The position numbers were made by a program, and so were the translations under genes. Shown piece by piece: positions 17,252-26,615 of a DNA stretch of 64,000 nucleotides. Origin of the DNA: Terriglobia bacterium (GTDB lineage: Bacteria; Acidobacteriota; Terriglobia; Terriglobales; Acidobacteriaceae). The notes under the pieces were generated by a model. It searched no databases. It worked only from the letters and a program-made list of their open reading frames with translations, and was not told where the DNA came from. Position 1 is the first letter of the stretch. Every line of letters starts with the position of its first letter. The stretch lies in the NCBI GenBank assembly GCA_020073015.1, contig JAIQFZ010000006.1:62001-126000 (forward strand), in the 5' to 3' direction.

Positions 17252-17668
17252 ATGACGCTTAAGTCTGCTTACGACGACCTTCGTCAAAGAACCGTGGAGA
17301 AAATTCCTGGAACCTGGGGAAAATTGAAATACGTTGCGGGACTACGCGGCTCGACAGGCGGCTACGAACACTGGGGATTGGAGCGGGCGCACGGATCTGG
17401 GGCTGCGCAGGATGCGTTCGCAGAGGTCCATAAGACGTTGCTTAATACGATCCTACGGACTCGATTGAGTTCTTTGCGGGAGGAACTGGGGCAATCCAGC
17501 GCGGCCGAGGGAACTAGCCCGACGTCTTACGCCTCGACACTGAATGGGAGTCTAAGCCAGCTGCTGCCCTCAGGCTGTCCAAAGGAGGCGCAGTTGCATC
17601 TGATTTCGATCCTGCAAACCTTAACGATTCTTGCGGCTCGGCAGAACGCAGGTTCCCGATCCTCATAG
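17252..17668 (+). CDS. Hypothetical protein, conserved-looking small soluble protein
   Basis: From the ATG at 17252 the product is 138 residues, beginning MTLKSAYDDLRQRTVEKIPG and continuing KLKYVAGLRGSTGGYEHWGL. The segment resembles small hypothetical proteins I associate with acidobacterial genomes, but I cannot name a family. AAGGG lies 8 bases before this ATG. An in-frame TTG at 17198 would add 18 residues. It reads into the end of the oppositely oriented regulator gene for 155 bases. Confidence 0.55.
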   Translation: MTLKSAYDDLRQRTVEKIPGTWGKLKYVAGLRGSTGGYEHWGLERAHGSGAAQDAFAEVHKTLLNTILRTRLSSLREELGQSSAAEGTSPTSYASTLNGSLSQLLPSGCPKEAQLHLISILQTLTILAARQNAGSRSS

Positions 17669-18404
17669 CGGCTCCCACGACTTGCCCGATCACTTCGGCC
17701 TCTTGGGGGTGTTTGAGAACTCGCACCGGCGTTGGAGAAAGAGGGTGTGGCTGCAAGACGAGCGAGTTGAGCCGCAGTGAACACCAAGCGCAAGCGAATC
17801 CCTCACGGGTCTCCACAAAGTAGATCGGGCGCTCATACTCTGATCGCCATTGGTGTTCCACCACCGACCTCTTCGATTCGTCCACCTGAACAAATGAGCC
17901 CGGCTGGAGGATTGGATACATGGTGAAGTCTTCGCTGCCAATGAAAGCGTAGGTGTAATTCTGGGAAGCCAATTGCCCCAGCAAGGAGAATGGGACCGTG
18001 CCCCACTGCTGCACCATGCGTCCCAGGTCCGAGGTCACGCGCAAATCGAATCCCGGATCCAGCTTGACGGGCATTCGGCACACCCCCCGTTCGCTCTCTA
18101 GAGTCACCAGGTGTGAGCTGGCTGGGTGCGAGGTATCCCAATCGGCACGTGTTCCTTCCAACTCGATCCCATAAAGCTGCAGCAGTTCCCCTACTGGTTG
18201 ATGGTAGATAGCCGCCAAGCAATAGAGGCGGAACACGCTCGGAACAACGCCCTTTGTTTCTATGTCGGAGAGTCTGCTCGGGGGGATCAGGTATTCCTGG
18301 CTGCCGTGTCGCTGCGAAACGATTGCACTGGCGTTCTCGACATCCCTCATGGTGAGGTTCAGGGAATCGCGAATCTTGCGTAAAGCCATTCCAGCGGACA
18401 ACAC
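17514..18404 (-). CDS. XRE-type helix-turn-helix regulator
   Basis: The 296-residue product has an N-terminal DNA-binding segment (MALRKIRDSLNLTMRDVENA, then IPPSRLSDIETKGVVPSVFR), matching the XRE/HTH_3 layout. The middle (YTYAFIGSEDFTMYPILQPG, then GSFVQVDES) resembles the LexA/S24-like fold seen in such regulators. The last 45 residues look unstructured, overlap the convergent gene, and may be a read-through of an original stop near GAAMRIGN. GTG at 18404 is preceded by AGGAG at 6 bases. The target is unknown; its own upstream region contains candidate repeats. Confidence 0.75.
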   Translation of the reverse strand: MLSAGMALRKIRDSLNLTMRDVENASAIVSQRHGSQEYLIPPSRLSDIETKGVVPSVFRLYCLAAIYHQPVGELLQLYGIELEGTRADWDTSHPASSHLVTLESERGVCRMPVKLDPGFDLRVTSDLGRMVQQWGTVPFSLLGQLASQNYTYAFIGSEDFTMYPILQPGSFVQVDESKRSVVEHQWRSEYERPIYFVETREGFACAWCSLRLNSLVLQPHPLSPTPVRVLKHPQEAEVIGQVVGAAMRIGNLRSAEPQESLRFAGSKSDATAPPLDSLRAAAGLDSHSVSRRKTSG

Positions 18405-18857
18405 ATCACGCTCCTGGTAATTGAGCGAAAATATCTACCATGAACCGCCATCGCCATCAAGCCGGGATACTTCAGCGATCATCTCTGCTATCGATCGTTG
18501 CCACATCCCGACCTGATCGCTCTGCGGACGAGATTGCGTACACGTCCACTCGCCTCATACCAACTGCTTGGTTGTTCGGATTTCGTAACAGAAAGACGTC
18601 CTCCGGGTTCGTACTTTCACATTCGGATTCCACCGAGCCTCCGGGACTTCTTTAAGGCAGCTCGAAAAATTGAGGGGTTCCGGTTTCGGAATTCGTAAAC
18701 GCCGGGACCTCACCACACAAATTCTTTGCTCATATTGTAGCTTACGTTGCAGCCTTCTTGATGGCTAAACCAATGGTGTCGAGAATGTGCTCCGGGGCTC
18801 AAGATCTCCGAAACGGGGACGGGATCCGGGACCACCCGTGCAGCCACTGGAGCAAGT
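18405..18857. other. 453-base gap upstream of the sigma-54 activator
   Basis: No gene is supported here. The gap contains a 14-base direct repeat with one mismatch, TTCGGATTTCGTAA at 18575-18588 and TTCGGAATTCGTAA at 18685-18698. The second copy overlaps TTCCG-GTTT-CGGAA at 18678-18691. These are candidate protein-binding sites between the XRE regulator and the sigma-54 activator. I saw no convincing TGGCAC-N5-TTGC (-24/-12) promoter. Confidence 0.4.
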
Positions 18858-21434
18858 ATGAGTTCGAAGCCCGTGCAAGGTAAGGGCCCTCTTTCTGAAC
18901 AAAGGCAAATCCGACTGGACCCAATTCAGTGGGCCCTCCAAGAAAACAATCTGGATTGGTATCGGGAGTTAGTGGAATACAGCCGCGATTTGCTGTGCAT
19001 TCACGATTTGCAAGGGCGTCTGCTCTCCGTGAATCCGGTGCCCGCGCGCTTGCTGGGATACAGCGTAGAAGAAATGCTGCAGATCCCGATGCGGGAAATG
19101 ATTGTCCCCGAGTACCGCAACGAATTCGATTTGTACCTTAAACAGATCGAGCGCGACGGCGAAGCGCACGGGTTGATGATCGTGGTGGGCCGGTCGGGGG
19201 AGCGGCGGATCTGGGAATTTCACAACACTCTGCGAACCACGGGGGTGGCGGCGCCGATTGTGCTCGGCCTCGCTCACGACATCACCGAAAAAAGGCAGGC
19301 GGAGGCGAAGTTCCAGGAACTGCTGGAGGCGGCTCCGGACGCCATGGTGGTGGTCGACGCGGAAGCGCGGATCATGCTGGTGAACGCCCAAGTCGAAGGG
19401 ATGTTTGGTTACCCGCGGGAAGAATTACTGGGACAGAGAATCGAGATGCTCGTGCCGGAACGGTTGCGGGAACGGTACGGCGAACTACGCAGCGATTTTC
19501 TCCGCGCGCCCTATGACATGCCCATGCGGAATGAGCGGGAGTTCCTCGGCTTACATAAGGATGGGCACGAGTTTGCCGTCGAGATCAATTTGAATCCTCT
19601 GCAGACCGTGGAAGGATTGCTGGTGACCAGCGCGATCCGCGACATCACGCAGCGGAAACGGGCCGAACAGGACCTGCGGGCCAGTGAAGAGCGGCTGCGG
19701 TTGGCGCAGGAAGTGGCCAAGATCGGCACGTTCGAGCGCAATCTCCAGACCGGCGAGAGCCGCTGGACACCTGAGATGGAAGCGATGTACGGTTTGCCGC
19801 CGGGAGGATTTCCGAGATCCGTCGAGGCTTTCCTGGAGCTAGTGCATGGAGAGGATCGGCCCCACGTTGCGCGCCGGATCGAGCAATCAAATAATACCGG
19901 TGATGCAGAGGGCGAATGGCGCGTGGTCTGGCCCGACGGAACAGTGCACTGGATTGCCGGGCGGTGGAGGGTCTTCAAAGACGAGCACGGACGTCCTTTG
20001 CGGGTGCTGGGCGTAGATTTCGACATCAGCGACCGCAAGGGGACGGAGGAGGCACTGCGCACCAGCGAAGAACGGCTCCGGATCGCACTCAAGAGCGCCC
20101 CAATCAAGGTCTTCAACCAGGACCGCGATCTCCGCTACACATGGGCGCATAATCTCTCGGGCGGATGGGCAGAAGGGGACTTCTTAGGCAAGACCGACGA
20201 GGAGATCTTCGAACCAGAGACGGCCGCGCGGATGAGGACGCTCAAGCAGTCGGTGTTGGAGACGGGCAACGGGAAACGGGAGGTGATGACTCTCACTGGC
20301 CACGGGGAAATCTCGCATTGCGATATAACCGCTGAGCCGCTTCGAGATGCGGCGGGCAGAGCGGTGGGCGTGAGTTCGGCGTGCATGGACGTAACCCAAC
20401 TGCAGCAGATGGCCGAAGACCTGCGGCAAGCCAAGGAAAAACTGGCGGAAGAGAAGTTTTATCTGGAGCAGGAAATCGATACTGAGCTTGGGTTCAAAGA
20501 AATTGTTGGGAAGAGCGCGGCTCTGAAGGAAGTGATGGAACAGGTCGGGAAGGTGGCGGCCAGCGACGCGAACGTGCTGCTGCTGGGCGAGACCGGAACG
20601 GGCAAGGAACTGGTGGCGCGCGCCTTGCACCGATTGAGCCGGCGCGCGGGTAACAGTTTTATCAAGATGAACTGCGCCGCGATTCCGTCCGGGCTGCTGG
20701 AAAGCGAGTTGTTCGGCTACGAGAAAGGGGCGTTCACTGGGGCAGTCAGCAAGAAACTCGGTCGCCTGGAGTTGGCCGACAAAGGGACGCTGTTTCTAGA
20801 CGAGATCGGGGAGGTTCCGCTGTCGTTACAGCCCAAGCTGCTGCGGGTTTTGCAGGATCAGGAGTTCGAGCGACTGGGGGGAACGCAGACGCTGAAAGTG
20901 GATTTCCGGTTGATTGCGGCCACCAACCGCGACTTGGCAGAGAGCGTCAGGAAGAACGAGTTTCGCAGCGATCTGTATTACCGCTTGAATGTGTTTCCCG
21001 TGCGGGTGCCACCGCTGCGCGAACGACGCGAGGACGTCCGCTTGTTGGTCGAACATTTCGTGCAGAAGTGCGCCATGCGGATGAACAAGAAGATCACGAG
21101 TATTCCCAAGAAGACCATTGATGCGCTGATGCAGTGGAACTGGCCGGGGAATGTGCGGGAGCTGGAAAATTTTGTCGAACGGTCGGTGATCTTGACGCAC
21201 GGCTCAGTGCTGGTGGCGCCGCTGAGCGAGTTGAAGTCCGCCTCCGAGATTGCCTTGAACGACACACTGGAAGCGGCGGAACGCGAACACATCCTGCGGG
21301 CGCTGCGGGAAAGCCATGGGCAGATTGGCGGGCCGCGTGGCGCCGCAGCACGACTGGGATTGAAACGGACGACCCTGCAGTCGAAACTGAAGCAGATGAG
21401 AATCGCTCGGCGCCCTCCGGCGGCCGGACATTAG
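18858..21434 (+). CDS. Sigma-54-dependent transcriptional activator with four PAS domains
   Basis: The 858-residue product has four PAS/PAC modules at about 35-145, 155-270, 280-395 and 405-515. They are recognisable by [13 protein letters not shown]-type endings such as [28 protein letters not shown] and [14 protein letters not shown] coiled-coil ([20 protein letters not shown]) leads to a sigma-54 AAA+ domain with Walker [10 protein letters not shown], the sigma-54 contact loop GAFTGA, Walker [10 protein letters not shown] and [13 protein letters not shown]. The Fis-type helix-turn-helix is at the end ([20 protein letters not shown]). There is no receiver domain, so it senses directly through PAS or by partners. 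Target genes are not evident. Confidence 0.95.
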   Translation: MSSKPVQGKGPLSEQRQIRLDPIQWALQENNLDWYRELVEYSRDLLCIHDLQGRLLSVNPVPARLLGYSVEEMLQIPMREMIVPEYRNEFDLYLKQIERDGEAHGLMIVVGRSGERRIWEFHNTLRTTGVAAPIVLGLAHDITEKRQAEAKFQELLEAAPDAMVVVDAEARIMLVNAQVEGMFGYPREELLGQRIEMLVPERLRERYGELRSDFLRAPYDMPMRNEREFLGLHKDGHEFAVEINLNPLQTVEGLLVTSAIRDITQRKRAEQDLRASEERLRLAQEVAKIGTFERNLQTGESRWTPEMEAMYGLPPGGFPRSVEAFLELVHGEDRPHVARRIEQSNNTGDAEGEWRVVWPDGTVHWIAGRWRVFKDEHGRPLRVLGVDFDISDRKGTEEALRTSEERLRIALKSAPIKVFNQDRDLRYTWAHNLSGGWAEGDFLGKTDEEIFEPETAARMRTLKQSVLETGNGKREVMTLTGHGEISHCDITAEPLRDAAGRAVGVSSACMDVTQLQQMAEDLRQAKEKLAEEKFYLEQEIDTELGFKEIVGKSAALKEVMEQVGKVAASDANVLLLGETGTGKELVARALHRLSRRAGNSFIKMNCAAIPSGLLESELFGYEKGAFTGAVSKKLGRLELADKGTLFLDEIGEVPLSLQPKLLRVLQDQEFERLGGTQTLKVDFRLIAATNRDLAESVRKNEFRSDLYYRLNVFPVRVPPLRERREDVRLLVEHFVQKCAMRMNKKITSIPKKTIDALMQWNWPGNVRELENFVERSVILTHGSVLVAPLSELKSASEIALNDTLEAAEREHILRALRESHGQIGGPRGAAARLGLKRTTLQSKLKQMRIARRPPAAGH

Positions 21435-21477
21435 TCGCTACGCAAGCGGAACACCCGTGTTCCCGGAGGCGTGCCGG

Positions 21478-22476
21478 TCACGACACACGTAACACACCGG
21501 CCCCACGGATCGCACTCTTCTTGAGGGCTTGTAAGGCCAGGTTGGCTTCGCTAAGGTCGAAAATCTGGACTTCCGTTTTTATCGGAATTTCGCCGGCGAG
21601 GGCAAGGAACTCATGCGCATCCTGTCGGGTGCTATTGGCGACGCTGCGAACCACTTTCTCATGGTAAAGAAGCGAGTAGTCGAGGGCGGGAATCTGGGAC
21701 ATGGTGATTCCGGCCAGAACTACCCTTCCCGCCTTGTGCAGCACGCGCAACGCTTGGGGTACAAGGCTTCCGGCGGGCGCGAAGATGATGGCGGCATGAA
21801 GCGGCTCGGGTGGCGTGTCTTCGGCGTGGCCAGTCCAAACCGCGCCCAGCTCGCAAGCCAGTGCGCGATGGGCTTCGTTGCGGGTGAAGACGAAGACATT
21901 GCACTTCTGATGACGCGCGCACTGGATGACCAGGTGTGCCGAAGCCCCGAAGCCATAGAGCCCAAGATTTTCGCCGGCGCGGACAGCCGTGCTGCGGTAG
22001 GAGCGATATCCGATGATACCGGCGCAGAGCAGGGGAGCGGCGTTTTCGTCGGAGAAGATAGCCGGGATGGGATAGCAGAAGCCGGCAAGAGCGAGCGCGT
22101 ATTCGGCGTAGCCCCCGTCGACGTCGTAGCCAGTGAAACGGGCGCTAGGGCAGAGGTTTTCCAGTCCGCCGCGGCAATATTCGCAGGTGCCATCGGTGGA
22201 GTGCAGCCAGGGCACTCCGACGCGATCCCCTTCTGTGTGCGTGGTAACCCCGCTGCCGAGGGCGTCGATAACCCCTACGATCTGGTGACCAGGGACGACC
22301 GGGCACTTGTGCGCAGGGAGGTCGCCTTCGACGGTGTGCAGGTCGGTGTGGCAGAGTCCGCACGTTTGAACCTTGATGCGCACCTCGCCCGGTCCGGGAG
22401 TCGGGATCGGAAGATTGGCCTCGCGCAGCGGGTTCTCTTCGACGGGACGCGCATGCTCGAGAATCAAGGCTCGCAT
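21478..22476 (-). CDS. Zinc-dependent alcohol dehydrogenase (MDR family)
   Basis: The 332-residue product is a medium-chain dehydrogenase. The catalytic zinc site is VQTCGLCHTDLHTVEGD and VPGHQIVG, and the structural zinc site is STDGTCEYCRGGLENLCPSA. The nucleotide-binding turn is LGLYGFGASAHLVIQ, a variant of GxGxxG. The sequence resembles the AdhA/AdhP-type alcohol dehydrogenases. Which alcohol is oxidised is unknown. ATG at 22474-22476 gives MRALILEHARPVEENP; the longer open frame is repeat DNA. Confidence 0.92.
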   Translation of the reverse strand: MRALILEHARPVEENPLREANLPIPTPGPGEVRIKVQTCGLCHTDLHTVEGDLPAHKCPVVPGHQIVGVIDALGSGVTTHTEGDRVGVPWLHSTDGTCEYCRGGLENLCPSARFTGYDVDGGYAEYALALAGFCYPIPAIFSDENAAPLLCAGIIGYRSYRSTAVRAGENLGLYGFGASAHLVIQCARHQKCNVFVFTRNEAHRALACELGAVWTGHAEDTPPEPLHAAIIFAPAGSLVPQALRVLHKAGRVVLAGITMSQIPALDYSLLYHEKVVRSVANSTRQDAHEFLALAGEIPIKTEVQIFDLSEANLALQALKKSAIRGAGVLRVS

Positions 22477-22499
22477 GAGACCTATTCTAGGTGAGGGAG

Positions 22500-22585
22500 C
22501 AAATCTGTCTGCTGGCCGCGCTGCCCGCCCACCTGCGAGGGCAAGTTGCCCTCGCGACAGCCGGCAAGGTGTCGGCGCTACAAGC
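22500..22585. repeat. Repeat with GCGAGGGCAA hairpin and GCCGGCAAGGTGTCGGCGCTAC unit
   Basis: A perfect 10-base inverted repeat, GCGAGGGCAA-G-TTGCCCTCGC (22535-22555), is followed by GCCGGCAAGGTG-TCGGCGCTAC. The second unit recurs at 25500-25555, 48221-48246 and 63177-63222. It lies between the alcohol dehydrogenase and the monooxygenase gene. Confidence 0.7.
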
Positions 22586-22592
22586 CTGGGTC

Positions 22593-22922
22593 TCACCGGC
22601 CAGACTTGGCAGGCGCTTCTTCGAATTCGCCGACCATCGCTTCGCCCTCGGTCAGGCCTTCGCATTGCTTATCCAGGGTCTCGTACTCGGCGGCGTGCGC
22701 TTGCTTGAAGGTGTGGAAGGCTTCGCGAGAAGACCAGGAGTCGAGCGTGAGATAGCGTCCGGGGCGAGTGAGGTCGCAGAGGAGTTTCGTTCCGAGATAG
22801 TCCGGGCTTTGACGGAAGAGTTGTGCCCAAGCTCCGTCAGGTCCGTAGACTTCCTCAAATTGCGCGCGGCAGTCGGCTTTGATCTCAAATTCCCAAATTG
22901 CGAGATAAGGGCAGCCCTTCAT
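22593..22922 (-). CDS. Antibiotic-biosynthesis-monooxygenase-like (ABM) domain protein
   Basis: The 109-residue product is a single dimeric alpha/beta barrel domain of the ABM kind: YLAIWEFEIKADCRAQFEEV, LGTKLLCDLTRPGRYLTLDS and WSSREAFHTFKQAHAAEYETL (split: WSSREAFHTF and KQAHAAEYETL). These small proteins oxidise small molecules or degrade heme, but most are uncharacterised. Its start is 12 bases after the stop of the ClC channel gene and it runs in the same direction, so it may be co-transcribed. Confidence 0.75.
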   Translation of the reverse strand: MKGCPYLAIWEFEIKADCRAQFEEVYGPDGAWAQLFRQSPDYLGTKLLCDLTRPGRYLTLDSWSSREAFHTFKQAHAAEYETLDKQCEGLTEGEAMVGEFEEAPAKSGR

Positions 22923-22934
22923 CGAAGGTGCCGT

Positions 22935-24758
22935 TCAACTTTCCTGGCTGACGCCATAGGATTCCAGAACATCGCGCAGCGACACGACGCCTAACAACTG
23001 GTGTACATCGGCACGGCTCACGACCGGCAGAATTTCGATCCGGTTTGCCCCCATGCGTTCGAGAGCCAAATTGAGCCCCTGATCGGGGTGAACGTGCGGA
23101 AAGTCGCGGCCATCCACGATCTCCCTCAACTGCCTGGCTGCATCCGCGGCTGACTCTCGCTCGAGTGTAGGGAGGTTGACCACGCCCGCCAGTCCGCGGC
23201 GATCGATGACCAGCCATGTCCGAGCGCTACTGGAGCGGACCCGCTCAAGCGCTTCTTGAACCGTTATTTCGCTGGGCAACGCCTCGGTGACAGCGCGCAT
23301 GGCCGTGATCACCTGGCGCTGGCTCTGCCGCTGGCGCGTTTCTGCGGTCGGCAGATGGATGCCATCCTGGGAGGCCAGTTCTTCGTAGATCGGCTTTCGC
23401 TGCAATCGCGAGGCAATGAACAGGCTGACCAGATTCGCAATCATCAGCGGGACAATCACCGCATAGTCCTGCGTCATTTCAAAGATCATGAGGACGGAGG
23501 TCATGGGAGCGCGCACAATCCCCGCGAAAACCGCCCCCATCCCGACCAGCGCATACGCTCCCGGCGTGGCCGTATAGGCGGGGAAGAACCGATGGGCAAA
23601 GGTCCCCACGGTCCCCCCTAACATGGCGCCGATGAACAGCGACGGACCGAAAATACCGCCCGCGTTGCCGGCAGCATAACTTACGGTGACCGCCAGCAGC
23701 TTCAGAACGATGAGCCAAAACATCAATTTGAGCGCCATGGTTCCATTCAAGGCATCGCCCACAAAACTGTAGCCCACGCCCAGAACCTGGGGCACGAACC
23801 ATCCCATCGCACCTACTAACAGTCCGCCCGCGACCGGCTGAAACCAGGTGGTCTTTCCCGGCAGGAGCAGAAATCGTTGGCGCATGCCCAGCAGGAGTTT
23901 GGTGAAGGCCACGGAAACCAGGCCGCCCGCGATGCCCAGCACCGCATAGACCGCAAATTCGAGCGGATGGACGAGTTGATACTGCGGCACCTTGAACAGC
24001 GGGTTATTGCCGAGCAGGAGCCGGAGTACCATCCACGAAGTCGCGGACGCCAGGACCACCGATCCAAGCACGGGCGCATGCAGGTCTCCGACAATCTCTT
24101 CGAGCGAAAACAACACCGCCGCAAGCGGCGTATTGAAGGCAGCTGCGATTGCGGCCGCGGCACCGACTGGAAGAAGCGCTTTCACCTTTTCGGGACGCAA
24201 TCCCAGGAGGCGTCCCAGCACCGAAGCGATGCCGGCTCCCACCTGGACTGAGGGCCCTTCGCGTCCCAGCGGGATGCCGCAGGCCAGGGTGGCCGACGTG
24301 CAGAAGAATTTTCCCAGCACGGTGCGCAGGGTGATGCGGCCTTCCCTCGCATATAGCGCGGCCTTGGTCTGTGGGACACCGCTGCCGCGCGCATAGGGGA
24401 AATAGCGGAAGAGCAGATAGCCGATGCTGAGGGAACCGAGGGCCGGGAATAGCAAACGGCGCCACGGGCTGCCGCCCGGCGGATACAACCGCATCCCCAA
24501 CCGTTCCGTCAGCACGATAAAAGCGACCACCGTGAGGCCAGTGAAGGCGCCGATCACCAGCGCGAGAACCAGGAATACCTGCTCCTCGCGTTCCTGCAAT
24601 GCCGCGAAGCGATGCAGCAGCGGAGTTCTCCACTCGCTGCCCGGCGTCTGACTGGTTTCAGGGATTCCCATGCCGAGAGGATGCTCGTCGATAAGCATAT
24701 CGCACGGGATTGAAGTCAGCGATAACTGGGTGAGGTGAGATGCCGAAGCGCGGGACAT
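22935..24758 (-). CDS. ClC-family chloride channel/transporter with CBS pair
   Basis: ClC proteins move chloride, often as Cl-/H+ exchangers. The 607-residue product has the three signature motifs: GSGVPQTKAAL, GREGPSVQVGAGIASVLG with the gating glutamate, and GNAGGIFGPSLFIGAMLGG. Many membrane segments lie between residues 60 and 430. Two CBS domains follow, with MRAVTEALPSEITVQEALER and HPDQGLNLALERMGANRIEI. The first 50 residues are an unusual cytoplasmic extension; later in-frame ATGs at 24698 and 24671 are possible starts. It is transcribed away from the esterase gene. Confidence 0.93.
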   Translation of the reverse strand: MSRASASHLTQLSLTSIPCDMLIDEHPLGMGIPETSQTPGSEWRTPLLHRFAALQEREEQVFLVLALVIGAFTGLTVVAFIVLTERLGMRLYPPGGSPWRRLLFPALGSLSIGYLLFRYFPYARGSGVPQTKAALYAREGRITLRTVLGKFFCTSATLACGIPLGREGPSVQVGAGIASVLGRLLGLRPEKVKALLPVGAAAAIAAAFNTPLAAVLFSLEEIVGDLHAPVLGSVVLASATSWMVLRLLLGNNPLFKVPQYQLVHPLEFAVYAVLGIAGGLVSVAFTKLLLGMRQRFLLLPGKTTWFQPVAGGLLVGAMGWFVPQVLGVGYSFVGDALNGTMALKLMFWLIVLKLLAVTVSYAAGNAGGIFGPSLFIGAMLGGTVGTFAHRFFPAYTATPGAYALVGMGAVFAGIVRAPMTSVLMIFEMTQDYAVIVPLMIANLVSLFIASRLQRKPIYEELASQDGIHLPTAETRQRQSQRQVITAMRAVTEALPSEITVQEALERVRSSSARTWLVIDRRGLAGVVNLPTLERESAADAARQLREIVDGRDFPHVHPDQGLNLALERMGANRIEILPVVSRADVHQLLGVVSLRDVLESYGVSQES

Positions 24759-24779
24759 CGGTTACAATCCTCGCGCAGC

Positions 24780-26555
24780 ATGAACCGTGAATACCACAAG
24801 AACTACAGCCACGAACTGCAACGCGACATGGAAGCGCTGGTCTTTGGACACGCGGGGCAGCCGATGCTGGTGTTCCCGACGTCGATGGGACGGTTCTTCG
24901 AGTATGAAGACTCGGGAATGATCCGTGCGCTGACCGGTAAGATTGACGCCGGGCAACTGCAGGTGTTCTGCGTGGACGGCGTGGACGGCGAAAGTTGGTA
25001 CAACAAAAGCGCCCATCCGGGGGCGCGCATCTGGCGGCATGTGCAGTACGAGCGGTACGTGCTGCATGAATTCTTGCCCTTCTTGAAGTGGAAGAACTGG
25101 ACGCCGCAAATCTTCGTCACAGGCTGCAGTTTCGGTGGCTATCACGCGCTGAATTTTTCCATGAAGCATCCCGATCTGGTTTCCTCGTGCGTGACCATGA
25201 GCGGGTCATTCGATATCAAGAATTTTCTGGATGGGTATTATGACGATAACTGTTACTTCAACAACCCTCCGGATTACCTGCCGCGCGTGGGCGATGACTG
25301 GTTTCTGAGCCGCTACCGGCAGATGAAGATCGTGCTCGGCTCCTCGGACTGGGACATGTGCCTGGATGCTAATGTGAGGATGGGAGTCATTCTGCAGGAG
25401 CGGGGAATTCCGCACTGGCTCGATATCTGGAACGACAACAGCAAGCACGACTGGCCGCTCTGGCAGCGCATGGCGGGAAAATACGTCACGGCGGCTGTCG
25501 TGGGGGCGTCCCGCCGCCACCTGGCGAGGCCGGCAAGATGCCGGCGCTACCTTCAAGGAGAAGTTGCAGTGAAAACCATCGGCATCATCTTCGGCATGGA
25601 AAACACCTTCCCGCCGGCGTTGGTCGAAAAGATCAACTCGATGCAAGTTGACGGCGTCAGCGCGGAGTTCGTCAAGATCGGCGGCATCCGCATGGATGAG
25701 CCTAAGAGATACGACGTCATCATCGACCGCATCTCGCAGGACATTCCGTTCTATCGCGCCTACCTGAAAAACGCCGTGTTGCACGGGACGATCGTTATCA
25801 ACAACCCGTTCTGGTGGACGGCCGACGACAAGTTCTTCAATTACGCGCTGGCGCACAAGTTGGGCGTCGCGATTCCGCCGACGGTGATCCTGCCGCATCA
25901 GAAGCATCCGCCCGACACGACCGATCAGTCCATGCGGAACCTGATCTACCCCCTGAATTGGGAAGAAGTGTTCGCCTATGTCGGGTTTCCCGCTTTTCTA
26001 AAACCGTATGCCGGCGGCGGGTGGAAGCATGTGTATAAGGTCCACAATGCCGAGGAGTTCTTTCATAACTACAACCAGACCGGCGATCTGTGCATGACCC
26101 TGCAGCATGGAGTAGAGTTCGAAGACTATTACCGGTGTTATGTCGTCGGGCAGGAGAAAGTGCACATCATGAAGTACGATCCGAAGGCGCCGCATCACGA
26201 GCGTTATGTGAAGGGGAATCCCTCGCCCCCTGCGAAGTTGAAGGAGCGAATCGAGAAAGACGCGCTCACCTTATGCCGGGCGCTCGGCTACGACCTGAAC
26301 ACGGTAGAGTTTGCCGTGGAAGGCGGCGTTCCCTTCGCCATTGACTTCATGAATCCGGCGCCCGATGCGGAAGTCACTTCGGTGGGCCAGGACAACTTTG
26401 ACTGGGTCGTGAATGCGGTTGCGGAAATGGCGGTGAAGAAGGTGTTGAGCGGGGAGAATCCGGTGGAGGAATTGAGATGGGCGGCTTTCTTGAGCGGCCC
26501 GAAGTGGGTGGATATCCGGACGCCAAAACCGCGCAAGAAAAAGATGGCGGAATGA
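24780..26555 (+). CDS. Esterase / ATP-grasp ligase fusion created by a repeat
   Basis: One open frame of 591 codons carries what are normally two genes. Residues 1-238 are a COG4947-type alpha/beta hydrolase with the nucleophile elbow VTGCSFGGYHALNF and catalytic-region HDWPLWQRM. Residues 239-263 are encoded by a palindromic repeat (ASRRHLARPARCRRYLQG). From residue 264 the sequence VKTIGIIFGMENTFPPALVE starts an ATP-grasp domain with FLKPYAGGGWKHVYKV and NTVEFAVEGGVPFAIDFMN, as in RimK-like ligases. AAGGAG lies 7 bases before a GTG at 25569, so the ligase can also be made alone. The substrate is unknown. The start at 24780 is the ATG giving MNREYHKNYSHELQ. Confidence 0.85.
   Translation: MNREYHKNYSHELQRDMEALVFGHAGQPMLVFPTSMGRFFEYEDSGMIRALTGKIDAGQLQVFCVDGVDGESWYNKSAHPGARIWRHVQYERYVLHEFLPFLKWKNWTPQIFVTGCSFGGYHALNFSMKHPDLVSSCVTMSGSFDIKNFLDGYYDDNCYFNNPPDYLPRVGDDWFLSRYRQMKIVLGSSDWDMCLDANVRMGVILQERGIPHWLDIWNDNSKHDWPLWQRMAGKYVTAAVVGASRRHLARPARCRRYLQGEVAVKTIGIIFGMENTFPPALVEKINSMQVDGVSAEFVKIGGIRMDEPKRYDVIIDRISQDIPFYRAYLKNAVLHGTIVINNPFWWTADDKFFNYALAHKLGVAIPPTVILPHQKHPPDTTDQSMRNLIYPLNWEEVFAYVGFPAFLKPYAGGGWKHVYKVHNAEEFFHNYNQTGDLCMTLQHGVEFEDYYRCYVVGQEKVHIMKYDPKAPHHERYVKGNPSPPAKLKERIEKDALTLCRALGYDLNTVEFAVEGGVPFAIDFMNPAPDAEVTSVGQDNFDWVVNAVAEMAVKKVLSGENPVEELRWAAFLSGPKWVDIRTPKPRKKKMAE
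25500..25555. repeat. Palindromic repeat inside the esterase/ATP-grasp frame
   Basis: GCCGGCA-AGA-TGCCGGC with a trailing GCTACCT is the same unit as at 22565, 48225 and 63200. Here it lies between the hydrolase and ATP-grasp coding parts and has no stop in the reading frame used by both. The result is a 25-residue Arg/Ala-rich linker. Confidence 0.7.
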
Positions 26556-26615
26556 GCCGGTTCGGAACGGGAAGCGAATCGAGTGTAAGTGACAATCGAA
26601 CCTGGGAGGCGATTT

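Noticed and set aside
18440-18655. 71-codon frame between the XRE regulator and the sigma-54 activator
   Set aside because: No ribosome site, no similarity and a composition like non-coding DNA.
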